The notes beneath the pieces are model-generated. The model searched no databases. It saw only the letters and a list, made by a program, of their open reading frames with translations, and was not told where the DNA came from. 64,000 nucleotides of DNA from Prochilodus magdalenae. Lineage: Eukaryota > Chordata > Actinopteri > Characiformes > Prochilodontidae. The first letter of the stretch is position 1. Each line of letters starts with the position of its first letter. Where the stretch lies: assembly GCA_024036415.1 (NCBI GenBank), contig JAMWET010000765.1:651001-715000 (forward strand), given 5' to 3'. The position numbers and the translations under genes were made by a program. Of the stretch, positions 46,978 to 61,200 are shown in pieces.

Positions 46978-49900
46978 CTAAAGGGAAACATAACAAATAC
47001 AGGAAGAGTCAACATCATCATCATCAACATCATCGTCAACATCAACAACAACAACAACATCATCATCGTCATCAACATCAAAATCATCATCATCATCATC
47101 GTTAACATCATCATCATCAACATCATCATCATCGTCAACATCATCATCATCATCATCGTCGTCGTCAACATCATCATCATCATCATCGTCGTCGTCAACA
47201 TCATCATCATCGTCGTCGTCAACATCAAAATCATCATCATCATCGTTAACATCATCATCATCATCATCGTCAACATCAAAATCATCATCATCATCATCGT
47301 TAACATCATCAACATCATCGTCAACATCAAAATCATCATCATTAACATCAACATCATCATCATCAACATCATCATCGTTGTCAACATCAACATCATCATC
47401 GTTGTCAACATCAACATCATCGTTATCATCATCATCATCAAAATCATCATCATCATCATCAAACAGGTATTGAATGCATACATTCTTCAGCACTTTAATT
47501 TAGAATACAAAAGTCGTTCTAATGTGACAGAATCAGAACCAGAACTTTATCCGTTTAGTACCAGGTATATGAGGAATTTGTATGGTGCATTTAAGTCTGT
47601 TTAAGTCTATTTAAGTCTAATAAAATAAACAGAAAATATACTTAACTACATAAACACAACAGACAGTACACACACAGCCGGAGAATAAACTCTGAGCAAT
47701 GTGAGAAACACACATGAGCGAGTACAGGAGTTCTGAGGTACAGGTAAGAAGTCTGATCAGCAAATATAAACATAAATATAAACAAACAATTACAGAATGT
47801 GTATGTGACCTCAGACAACCATTTAAGAACAGGCCTTTGCTAAACAATATTATTAATACGAATACCCCGGTCCATGTTGTCGCTGAGCTTCTCTACTACA
47901 GTGTTCCACATCACTTTGAAAGAGTGCAGGTGCAACACAAAAAATTAGAACATCGAGAAAAAGTTCATATTCGTCCATAGTTCCTTCGAAAAGGTAAGCT
48001 GGCGTATAAGGGGAGATGTGTCAAGACATATTATGGTTTTAATGTTAATCTTTTTGGCTCATGAAAAATCCGAAATCCAGTATCTCAAATTAGTGGAGTA
48101 GTTCTCTTTCAGATGAGGGTAAAGGTTGGACTTCATTAGGAGATTAAGCTCCTGGAATCTGGAAGAAGAGCGGTGAGGAACTGAATCCAAAGTGCCTGAA
48201 GTCCAGGGTGAAGGTTCCTCAGTCTGTGGGGTCACCTACTGGTCCAATGTCAACTTGTGCTTTTCATGCTTCCATCTGCTGACAGGCTTTATGGCGATGC
48301 TGATTACCTTCTCCTGTAATACTTAGCAGTGTCAAGACATATTATGGTTTTATGGTAATCTGTTTGGCTCATGAAAAATCCAAAATCCAGTATCTCAAAT
48401 TAGTGGACTATTTCCTGTGTGTTTATGTATGTCACTACTGTGTATATAAACACGGCTCAGCACATGCAACCACAATCATGGGGAAGTCTGGTGACCTGAC
48501 AGTTGTCCAGAAAACAGTCATCAACACCCCCCACAGGGAGCGTCAGCCGCAGGAGGTCACTGCTGAGAAGGCTGGCTGTTTGTGGAGTGTCGCTATATCA
48601 GAGCATGTTAATGGAAAGTCGACTGGAGGAGAAAATTCAGTAGGAATTGTGCGCAGGCAAGAACCCGGGAGAGCTTCACAAGGAGTAGTCCACAGCACAG
48701 AAAGGAGCCAGACGCTCCTGAACCAGAGACGAGGTCAGAAGCGTCCTTTCTTGCCTCAGGAGGAAAAGAACTGGACTGCTACTCAGTATACTCTTTCAGA
48801 TGAGGGTAAAGGTTGGACTTCATTAGGAGATTAAGCTCCTGGAATCTGGAAGAAGAGTGGTGAGGAACTGAATCCAAAGTGCCTAAAGTCCAGGGTGAAG
48901 GTTCCTCAGTCTGTGGGGTCACCTCCTGGTCCACTGTCAACTTGTGTTCTTCATGCTTCCATCTGCTGACAGGCTTTATGGAGATGCTGATTACCTTCTC
49001 CTTAGCAGCTGCCCACAGAGCCAGACCTACTACCAAATGGGTGTGCTGCCAAAGATATCACTGTGCCTGATTTGTCAGCCAGCTCTCTGGAGCTGAACCC
49101 TATAGAGAATCTAAGAGGAGGATGAAAAACACCCAACCCAGCAATACGTGCAAGGTGGAGACAGGGACTTCAGAAATACAAACCTTGAGGAAGAGTGCCA
49201 GGTAGGCCTGAGCCAGGTCGAAGTCCTTCTTCAAAACCAGCATGCTTCCAATCATCCTGAGGAAGCTCTTCATGACACTGACGTCTCCGCCCATGTCTGG
49301 TGCAAGGCTTCGCAGCTCTGTGTCAATGGCAGATGGACCCAACTCCTTCAAGAGCCGCACCGGGCCCTCGTCTAGAACACACAGGTGAATATGCCCTTAA
49401 TGATACACTGGATATCATGTTTACAGCACCAACCATACTTTCGGCAGCAGGGTCTAAAGCCTGCATGCAGAACAGTAACAACACCTCATTCGGTCATTTA
49501 AGGGACTTACACAGATCAGTATCTAGAGCTTCTTCAAGCTGGAGGTAGAACGTTGACTTCTGTGCTAAGGCTCCCAGGTTAAACACTTTTGACTGCGGGA
49601 AGAAAAAAACAGATTTAGGCTCATGGTGGGAATGATGGTGATGATCAGGCTCATGGTAGGGATTAATGTGATGGTCAGGTTTATGGCGGGAATGATGGTG
49701 ATGGTCAGGATCATGGTGGGAATTATGGTGATGGTCAGGATCATGGTGGGAATTAATGTGATAGTCAGGTTTATGGTGGGAATGATGGTGATCAGGCTCG
49801 TGGGAATGATGGTGATCAGGCTCATGGTGGGAATGATGGTTGATGATCAGGATTATGGTGGGAATGATGGTTGATGATCAGGATTATGGTGGGAATGATG

Positions 49901-52900
49901 GTGGATTATCAGGATCATGGTGGGAATGATGGTGGATTATCAGGATCATGGCGGGAGTGATGGTGATCGGGATCATGGCGGGAGTGATGGTGATCGGGAT
50001 CATGGCGGGAGTGATGGTGATCGGGATCATGGCGGGAGTGATGGTGATCGGGATCATGGCGGGAGTGATGGTGATCGGGATCATGGTGGGAGTGATGGTG
50101 ATCAGGATCATGGTGGGAGTGATGGTAATCAGGATCATGGTGGGAGTGATGGTAATCAGGATCATGGTGGGAGTGATGGTGATCAGGATCATGGTGGGAG
50201 TGATGGTGATCGGGATCATGGTGGGAATGATGACGGTCCCACACAGTAAATTCAGACTGAGTAAATCAGTTATTGAAATGCATTAGGAAAAATAAGCCCA
50301 GGTAGAGACTGGACAGATGTGGGTTTACCTGCGCTTCTGTAGATGTGTCAGGAAGGGCAAACTGAGGCACAAGGCCTGGAATGGTGGGGAGGAAAAAGGG
50401 AGCTGCTTTAGGCACTTTAGGGGGTTCCTTCGGCTTGTTTCTTTTCTGTCATAAGAAAGTTTTGTATTATAAGTATTAGGTATTAAATCATCAGCAAAGA
50501 GCAACAAAGAATCCACAAAACACACTGCTCCTTTACACTCTGGCAGAACTGCATCCCTCCTACACACATACCTTAATGATGTCCAGGTGGAGGAGGTTTT
50601 TCCAGCGAGAGTCAGGCAGCAGAGACAAAGTGACCAGCTGTTCGTCTAGCTGGGCAGGAGACACGTACTCTGCCATCTCCAAGCTTTCAGCATCCGCGTC
50701 CTCCTCTTCATCATCATCTGCTCAAACATGCCATCAAAACAATCTCAGCATGGATGATTAAAACCCTGACTTTGCCGTGTTGTGGGAAAGTTGGAACGGA
50801 GAAGCTGAAAGAGGAAAATTACTGTTGGGATTACTTGCCTTTGCTGGGGCAGGTGCCAGGCAGCATCACCACAGAAGGTTCATAGTCTGCAGGTAGAGGG
50901 CGCAATGACACCAGACTACAAAGTGTGTTGTTTGACCTGGAACATGGAGATGCTCACACGTGAACTCAGCAGCACAGATGGACACAGTCATTTTCACAAC
51001 CACAAATATTATGACTACTATTATGTCATCTTTTTTTTTTTTTTTATGAAAGTATCTGTTGTGAACACTGACCGGCCACTTTATTAGGTCCACCTCCCTG
51101 TATCTACACTTACTGTCCATGTTATCAGCTCCACTGACCATATAAGACACTCTGTAGTTATACAGTTCCAGACTGTAGTCCATCTGTTTCTCTGTATACT
51201 TTATTACCCTGTTCTTCAATGGTCAGGACCCCCACAGGACCACCACAGAGCAGGTATGATATGGGTGGTGGATCATTCTCAGCACTTCAGTGACACTTGC
51301 TTGCCCACAGGACGCTTGCCCACAGGACGCTTGCCCACAGGACGCCGTTGGCTGGATAGTTTTGGTTGTTGGATGATTCGCAGTCCAGCAGTGACACTGT
51401 GGTATCCAGTAGCACTGCTGTGCCTGATCCACTCACACCAGCCCAACACACACTAACATACCATATCAGTGTCACTGCAGTGCCGAGAAAGATCCACCCC
51501 CCCACGTAATACCTGCTCTGTGGGGGTCCTGACCATTGACAGTGAGTGTATAAACAAGGAGGCAGGTTTAACGCTATGGCTGATCAGTATGTGCGTATAT
51601 ATAGATATACAGACCCAACAAACATCAAGAACTATGTTAGTAATAAGAGGGAGGGCAGTATGATTGTTTAGCCTCACATTACAGCTCTGTATATGTTTGA
51701 GTCAGTTTGCTTGTTAGTACAGCATGTTTCATTACACAGGGATCATAATACAGCCTGTTTAGGCTTAGCGCTGGGTCACATGCGCATTTATGCAACATTA
51801 CATAACTAACTCTAATCATGTGTATTACGTATCATGATGATGATGATACAAGAATGTCCTGAATTATCCTCCCATTACATTTTTGCCCCCCTTTACTTAG
51901 TACAGCCACCACCCTGTAAACATTTACAACTACCCAGTGTGTGTAGGAGTCACCTTCTTCTCTCCTGATTTCTATCTGCACCGTGCATAAACACTTAAAA
52001 GCACTTTAACTGATGGTGAAATTACCAGCTACTGAGATCTCTTACCATAAGTAAACACCCAGACAGTCAACATGGGAGGAGGCAAGGAAGTTCCCCGTAG
52101 GAGAGAAACTGATGCTGACGGCTGCTGAGTCTACCAGGAAACAGTCGACCAAACTGTGCCGGTGAGACAGAGGGTGACAGTGAGAGCGAGAAAGAAACAG
52201 CAAGAGCGAACAGGGGAAAACGTGCTGACCACAAGACTATATAGGGGATTTAGTAGCCATAGAACACCCCGCATACGAAGATAACTGATCATATTAGGCG
52301 TCACGGCGAACCTACACCAGATAAGCTTTATCTCCTGCAGCAGTTTCATAGGTTGCATTCTGTCTAACGCAACCTGGGATGACTTGACAAAAGGTCATCA
52401 CACATAATCAGGCAGAGTAAATAATTCAGAAAGCGAAACGAGTCCAAAGAAAGCCTGGTCTTCCCCGCCTTCAGTGGCTGGCCGAGTCTGGTGCTAGCGA
52501 GCAATCATAAGGTCACCTACGTGCTAACCACAGGTCACCGCTCAGCTCAAGGAAATGACCGAAGCACATGACAGCATCCATTAAGGTCTTACCTCCCGGA
52601 GGGAAGGTCCCATGTTCTAATGGTGCAGTCCATGGAGGCTATTATCAGCCATCGTCCATCCGGGCTGAAAGTCTGAAGCAAACGACAAAGAGCAGCATAT
52701 TTTTACCCAATCTTATCTGACTTCCTGCTGGTAGTACAGACACTTGGTAAAGTCCCCTTTAACTCATTCAAGTCTGCCCACAGAGTTGTGTGGGGGCTAC
52801 TGTGTTAGCTGCAAGAATTCAGATCACTTATCGCTTCAGATAAACACATACAGACATATGAACTACTGCTTCTAACCAGGAAGAGCATGTAACAGGGCAG

Positions 52901-55213
52901 AAACGCATGCTTCTGTGCCTCCGCATCATCAGGAGCTGTGGGTTATGAAACAGAGCTACCTTCTTTCCTGCAGGTGCGAACTGTCCAACACCGGCCATGA
53001 AAACTAACTATGCCTGCTGTTGAGATGACCTGGAAACCAAATGACCTTCCCACAGAGAGCAAAACGTTTGTGCTCACCATGTCGTTAACCTGTCCACGCT
53101 GGCCAGAGAAGCGCCTTACAATCCTCTTTGTTTCCATGTCCAAAATACTGATGGTGAAGTCATCCAGGGCAATGGCCAGCATTCCACTGCGGAGCAGAGA
53201 GCACAACAGAACACCACCATATTTAAGAGGAGCACTACATACACTGTCATATCGCAACATCAGACCCACCTCCTCATATCAATACCAGCTCCACTAACCA
53301 TATAGGACACTCTGTAGTTGTACAGTTCCAGACTGTAGTCCATCTGTTTCTCTGTGTACTGTATTACCCTGTTCTTCAATGGTCAGGACCCCCACAGGAC
53401 CACCACAGAGCAGGTGTTATGTGGATGGTGGATACAAGGAGGTGTTCATGATAGTCTGAAATGATCGTGAACATACTACATATACTTTACACTAATACAC
53501 TGGGAATGGGCATGATTATTCAATATACAGACGTACGTGTTACTGAAACAGGTTTTTGATAGCCATGTGTAGTTCAGAATTTAGAGGGAAAAAAGAAAAA
53601 TAACTACATGGAATTGGCAACGGAGTTAAACCGTCCCAAATGAAAACACTTAACTAACTAAACCTTTACAAATCTATGCAGCGTAAGTTGTACAACTCAG
53701 AGTTATTATCCAATAGGTATTATTCCTAATTATTCCCAGGAATCTTTTGTATTGGGATATTGGGACACATCTTGGGAAAACTGAACTGTTATTATTTATA
53801 ATGTGAACACGGTTAAATTATTAACACGGCATTATTTAATATACTGGAGAACTACAACATCAGGCATGTGCCATTTCAGCTTAAACCTGAACTAAGTTTA
53901 GAAATCAGAGGACACTTCTATATTCCCGTATAAAGGATGTATTGACTTATTGTCTCTCACAGAATCAACAGCGTGTATCCTTTCAGCCTGCAGTCTGACT
54001 GAGGATCTCTCAGCTCCCGCACACTGCTGCAAACCCAGTATACAGCTATTCGGGATGGCTATTCATTTTCCAGCATGCTTAAACCTTTAAACCCCAATCT
54101 GAAATCCTGACACTCCTCTTTTTTCCCCACTGCTTCGGACTCCTGCTATTACTTTTACACAGACCCTCGTCAGCTCTGACCTGTCTCTGTGCAGGAGTGT
54201 GGAGGCAGGTGATGCAGGAAGGCTGTCCGTGTGTAAAAGCTCTTTGGATTTGAACTTCCAGATCTTCAGCAGCCTATCAGCTCCAGCGCTGACTGTGAGC
54301 TCATTGAGCGCATCGACAGCAACTCCTCTCACTGGTCCCGAGTGGGCTGCAAAACACAGAACAGCAGAGGAGGCGGGTTACGAGGGGTTTTCCTCGGATT
54401 TACCTGTATTAAACCCTCACAGGGACTCGAGTCAGAGGATCACCTCCACCTTCTGCCTCATGTTGTCCTGTCTGTGTTTGGAATTGAGATCTTGCTGAAG
54501 TGCTCATTTCCCCTAGTGGAATCCCCTCATTTCACCTTTAGTGGTTGTTGAGATTAAAATCACCTTCAGGTTTCCTGACAAGCTAGACACCAGAGCTGTA
54601 CACACTCAATCAGCGTCATGACTCCTACACCTGTGTACCTCACATGGAGTCCATCTTTCCTCGAATACCATAAGCTTGCTTAGTATTATCAGAGGTCTGA
54701 TTGCATCTGGCTGTTATAGTGTGCCAGTTCTGATGTGATCAGATGCTTATGTGCAGACTTCAGATGTACATCAGCTTCTGTTCTAGCAGAGGAGTTCTGT
54801 GTGGGGTGTAGGAACCGAGATGACGGTGTCCCAGTTCACTGTGTATTTTCTTTTTGGTGCAACTGTTGTTCCTGCTGCCCTAAGGTCAACCTGAAACTTA
54901 TCTGACTGTCTTACCGCTGTTAGTCTAATCTAGAATACCAGGACAATCTACACTAAACATGCAACATGCCCATAAATGTGCCAGTTTAACCAGCTGGTTT
55001 TCAGCTCTGTAGCCCTCTGGGCACATACAAACAACAAACAGACATTCAAAGATATAAAACATTAATAACACATAGAAAACATTTATAACACATAAATACA
55101 CAGACATTGGTTTTTGTTGTTATTGATGTTTTGTTTTCTTTGTTGTCTGATGCCCGTGTATTTTTGTGAACTAGCAATTGTTAGCATCTTTGGATTCTTA
55201 AAAAGCGCTATAC

Positions 55214-55255
<42 letters not shown>

Positions 55256-58200
55256 AAAAACTGACTGTCCATCTACAAGGTAGGAGTTTCTAATAGAGTG
55301 GACAGTGAGTGGACACAGGAGCACTGAAGAGGAGCTCACCTCTGTCTTTTCCGTACTGTCCCCTGTGGAGGCCGGACTGCATGTTGTAGACATCTATGTG
55401 TCCAGAAGACAAGCCGACCACTGCAAAGTTGCCACAGGAACTGATGTCTACAGCCTGAGGTGGCAGTGAGAGGACACAGATTTGTAATTTGTAGAGCAGT
55501 GTGGCTAAAAAAAGTGGTAAATTCAGAGAGATGGCCAGTACGGCACTGACCGTGGCATGGACAGCGAGGGCACGGTTTTTGTTGAAACGCTCCGGCTCCA
55601 GTTTGTAAGCACCCATGGAGCCTTTCTGATAATTCCATGTGGTGGAGACAAGAAAGCCCTGATGGCAGGCCACAATGCCGTCCCAGTCACTTTGCCGAGC
55701 ACTCTCTATACAGGGTCACACACCGTTATATAATGTAACAACACACTCTTTATGAAATGTATTATATACACAAAGCTGAATACAAACTACGTCATGGTGT
55801 CAGTTTACAGGGTCATACCTGATGCAAAGGTGGTGATAGGTGGAAGTTTGGCGGTGTCGTACATCACACTCTTCTTTTTGGCTTTCGCCTTGTTTAGAGA
55901 GCCTGAACAAAGAGTCCGAACATCACTACTCCACACACAGCTGAATATGTAAGTATGGATGGATGCCACGTTCCAGCTAAGTATCATTACTGGACAAATC
56001 ACTGTGATTACTCAGAAGGTAAGGTCTTACCATGTCCCAAACTTTTACTGAAGCTTTCATGAACAGTAGAAAAGGACTGCAGCGTACCATCTTGACCTGA
56101 CAGGACAATTCAAACAAGTCTTGTTACCTCAGCGTTCCGCCCTCACATTTAGTTACTATGTAGGAACAGTGTGTACAATAAGCAGGAAGCAAAAGAGGAG
56201 TACCAGCGCTTAGGATGTGCTGACCACTCAGGTCGTAGTGCTGGATCTTGGTGGGCGGTGCGGAGTGCCCCATGCGATGCCTCAGAAGACGTCCTTCTCC
56301 TCCCGCCACATCAAAAATCCACACCTATATCACACAGCACAACCATCAGACTAACAAAATAACATGTGGATAAAACTGTTCTCCCTTTTACAGATCCTCT
56401 CAAACCCGACACAAAACAGTAACTGCACTCAGATTCAAACACTAAAATAAGACACAGGTGAGGCACACAGGGGTGAGGCACACAGGGGTGAGGCACACAG
56501 GGGTGAGGCACACACACGGCTGAGACACACACACACACGGCTGAGACACACACACACACGGCTGAGACACACACACACACACGGCTGAGACACACGGCTG
56601 AGACACACACACACACGGCTGAGACACACACACACGGCTGAGACACACACACACACACACACACACGGCTAAGACACACACACACACACACGGCTGAGAC
56701 ACACACACACACACACGGCTAAGACACACACACACACACACACGGCTGAGACACACACACGGCTGAGACACACACACGGCTGAGACACACACACGCAGCT
56801 GAGACACACACACACACGCGGCTGAGACACACACACACACACGCGGCTGAGACACACACACACACACACGGCTGAGACACACACACACACACGGCTGAGA
56901 CACACACACACACACGGCTGAGACACACGGCTGAGACACACACACACACGGCTGAGACACACACACACGCGGCTGAGACACACACACACACACACACACA
57001 CACGGCTAAGACACACACACACACACACGGCTGAGACACACACACACACACACACGGCTAAGACACACACACACACACACGGCTAAGACACACACACACA
57101 CACACACGGCTGAGACACACACACACACGGCTGAGACACACACACGGCTGAGACACACACACGGCTGAGACACACACACGGCTGAGACACACACACGCAG
57201 CTGAGACACACACACACGCGGCTGAGACACACACACACACACGGCTGAGACACACACACACGCGGCTGAGACACACACACGCGGCTGAGACACACACACA
57301 CGCGGCTGAGACACACACACACGCGGCTGAGACACACACACACACGGCTGAGACACACACACACACGCGGCTGAGACACACACACACACGCGGCTGAGAC
57401 ACACACACACGCGGCTGAGACACACACACACGCGGCTGAGACACAGCCCACACGTCATGTAGTGACAACAGTGATGAAGACGAACCCGGATGGCATTATC
57501 AGCCCCGTTGGTGATCAGGAGTGGCTCGCTGTGTAGGAACGTGAGGCCAGCTATGGCTGTGGTGTGCGCGTCTCTCATCTGACCAACCAGCTTCTTCTCC
57601 TCCAAGTCCCATAATCCTATGTGCCCCAGAGGGCTTCCAGCAGCCATTACCGGATGACCATCTACATCATCACAAAAGAGTGAACACAGTACAGCACACA
57701 TGGTGTTCAGTGTTCTACACAAAGCATTAATAAATCGAAATATGTCATCAATATATGAAAGATAACTTTTATTACTCCATCATCGTCCACTTTGTAAAGA
57801 AAAGGTTACATCGGCTTTATGCACCAAAAATAGCCTAATGGGAATCTGTATGACCACTGTCCAACCGTTCCCTAAACTCACTTACTCAGGAAAACGGGTG
57901 GTGTTGTTACTGTGTCTCTGAGACTGCTGATTACCTGTTCTGAAGGACAGGGCAGTGACCGGACCCCAGTCTTGTTGAAACTTCATTAGAGTTTCATTAA
58001 ATTTGATGTTGTGTATGATGATCTGTCCAGAGGCCAAACCGACACCAACCACATCCACAGCTGGAGTCTAGTTTATAGAGAGAGGAGGAAAGACATACTG
58101 ACCAAAAACCACATGACAAAGCCAAAAGTGAAGCATGTGTAGAGCTGAGCATCAAAACTGACCTGCTGGAGAACGGTCACTGCCGAGGTCCACCCAGGAA

Positions 58201-61200
58201 AAGTGAAGAGAAGTTTGCTGAAGGGAAAAAGAGCACTTCAAGTAACTGAAACCCTATCAAATGCCATCAATCATTAGTTCAGGTTTAACAGTCATAAGAT
58301 TGGCATTCCCTCTGCTCTCTCTGTATAAGCTCACTGGACAAACAATGGTTCTACTTGTATGTTTAAGGTGGTTGTACCTTCAGGCTCCTGCAAGATGAAA
58401 CTACACAAGGGTGATGGGGCTACAAATCCCTGCAGGGTGAGTGACAAGATACATAGACTGGGAAGAGGTGCTATAGTGCACTGAACGTCTCGTTCCATGT
58501 GTGGAAAATGGCTCTAAAGCAGATGTTAATGATTGGCTAAAAGGAGTGACTGCATTTGGGCGTGGCCAAAGACCACAGTGTGAAGGAAGTAGCTGAATCT
58601 GCAGGTGTATGGAGCGTACGGTCATACAGGTCTACCAGCAGTGTCTAAAATCCCAGTCTACAGGGATTTCTCCTCGGAATGATGCCGCTCTTGTATTCTT
58701 TGGTGTAAGAGTGTCCGAACATTCATGTGGCCTACATTCAGAAACTTGTCCAGTACCTGACAAATCCAATCACAGCTGTTATCAGTACTGGTGGAGGTGC
58801 TACATCCTGGTATGGTTCAGTCACTGGACTCGGTTAGCTCTCCTATGTCTGCACAGTGACAATAAAACTGAATCTAATCTAAACTAATCTAATCGAACGG
58901 CTGTTAAGGATGTTTTGAAGAACAACTTACTTTGACTTGACATTCCATAACTGAAGACTTCCTTGGCTGCTTCCAAACAGTACTTTATTCAGGTATGTGC
59001 TGGGATGCATAACAGCGCTAACCTCAAATGACGCTTTATCAAATGCAATCTGCAAGTATGTATCTGGAGAACACGGATGAGAAAGGAAAAGAGCAAAAGA
59101 CACAAAACATTACCATCAGCTGTGAATCAGCGGCCGTGTAACAACCCGTCATATAATCAGTATCCAATTCAGGAGAATCCTGACCAGAGAACTGGACATT
59201 ACAGTCATTAATAACAACACAGACCTTCTGACTCCACATCCCAGATGATCACTGCACTTTCCTTGTCCACTGATATTAGATGGTCTCCAAACGGCAGTAA
59301 CAGGTGGACATCAGCTTGGTGACCTTCGTACGTGTGGACAACCTGAATAGAGAAATGTATTGCTGCTTCAGTATATAACGGAGACGGAGCTGGCTTCAGA
59401 TCAGCTTTCACCTGGTCTGTCTCAGTCATTACTCTTACATTAAGGGCCACACATATTTGGACCAGGACACAGTGACTGTTATTTATCTGTAGTTCAATAA
59501 CTAATATATGAACTCCTTTCATCTTTACTAGGTGAAGAGTGCAGAAACTACCTCCATTCCCATTCTACCATTTTTTTTACAAGCTCGGTAGAAACTGGAC
59601 AAAACCAACAACCAGAAATTCAAATGGTCTTTTCCGGTTTTCCTCTTTCCTATTGTGGGTAATGGAGCTCAGTGTGCTTGATTACAAAGCACAAAGTACA
59701 CGCCAGAGGGGGAAACTCTGTTTCCCATCCGCCTTGTTGGAATTCCAGCCCTTGTCTGTGTTACAACAACGTAATGATACATGTCCATCTGCCTTTTCAT
59801 GTCACCGCACGATACATGATTCCAGATTTCCGTCATGTCGAGAGCAGCCTCACCGAAAAGGTTTCCAATTTAACTTCATGAAAATGAATATGCTCGCCGT
59901 GCTGCGTCTAGCCAATATGATGGGAGCGGGTTTGGTACGTCATACAAGCGTCACACACGGACCAAACCCATTTTAAACATGGGGGAAAAGCCGATTCAGC
60001 TATCCAGGGTTACCTGACGCCTCACTTTCCTTTTATAAAGACAGACCCAATGTTGCCGAGTGTGTTGGCGTCTTATGTGACATGAATAAAACATTACACT
60101 TCCTACTTCCAGACAACACGTCCCTTCATTTACATACAGGAACGGGTCTCATAACTCCAGGCAGTCTACACTCTACCTCTCTGTTCTTGGCAAAAGCTGA
60201 GATGACTTTTCCGTGTGCAGCATAGACGAGCATTCGGTCAGCAGCCAGGTACGCAATGTCCACGGGGAGGGCATTACCTGGCAAACAAAGGAGGACAGCA
60301 GGTACAGGTGAACAGCAGGCCAAGCAAAATAACATTAAGAGACTTCTAGACATCTAACACTGTATCTGTCCTACAGAGGACTAACAGTCCTACTTCAGAG
60401 CTGGTCTGGGAACTTCAGGTACTGCAGATACAAACACTCTGTCGCAGGTACTAAACCAGAACACTGTCTCCATTCAAATGCAGGCAAAATCCATCAGCGG
60501 CTGATTCAGCATTTAACCTGATCTACATTCAAAAGTGCACAAGATACATTCATCACTTACTGACAGCAACGATTCCCAGCTTCTTCACCTGCAGAAACAG
60601 ACAGACACATCAGATGCTTTAGAAAATTAGCATTAGTAAATGGAAATGACCATAAACCTTAGTACATAGAAATATAAAAATTCGCATTAAAACAACACCA
60701 CAAATGAACTTCATATGATATATGAGCACTGATGTGCTTTTTTCCCCGCATAGCCTGGATGTAAAAACACAGAAGTTTTAAAAGCGAGAGTCTGATCTGT
60801 TACCTGAACCTTTATGTAACTGAGTACATCGTCTCCACCGACCCTCACTGCGTTCATTTGTATTCTGAGTCAGATGCCAGCAACACATTCACACTCAGGG
60901 TCCCGTTTACCTCCGAGCTGCATCAGTCTTCCTCCTAACTACACTTTCACATTTACATTTACGGTATTTAGCTGACACTCTTATCCAGAGCGACTTACAA
61001 GGTTAATCGTTTACAGGTGGGCCAGTGTAGTGTTAGGAGTCTTGCCCAAGGACTCTTATTGGTGTAGCACAGTGTAGTCACCCAGACCGGGATTTGATCC
61101 CCAGTCTCCCACATGGTGGGAGGTGGCTAACTGGTGGGTAGCGGTGTTATCCGCTGAGCTACACCAACCACATTTTTAAGGTTAACGTTCTGTCTGTCAC

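Noticed and set aside
46972..47604. Asp-, Ile- or Met-rich frames over the ATC array
   Set aside because: Trinucleotide repeat artefacts on both strands.
49884..50286. His/Asp- and Gly/Asp-rich frames in wdr36 intron 20
   Set aside because: Minisatellite frames inside an intron whose flanking exons join perfectly.
56311..57722. Cys/Val/Ser-rich open frames in wdr36 intron 8
   Set aside because: Products of the CA/TG minisatellite; only the right end (57486-57661) is a real exon.
61089..61165. tRNA gene
   Set aside because: A- and B-box like sequences are present, but they form the head of a SINE with a long non-tRNA tail and degraded cloverleaf.
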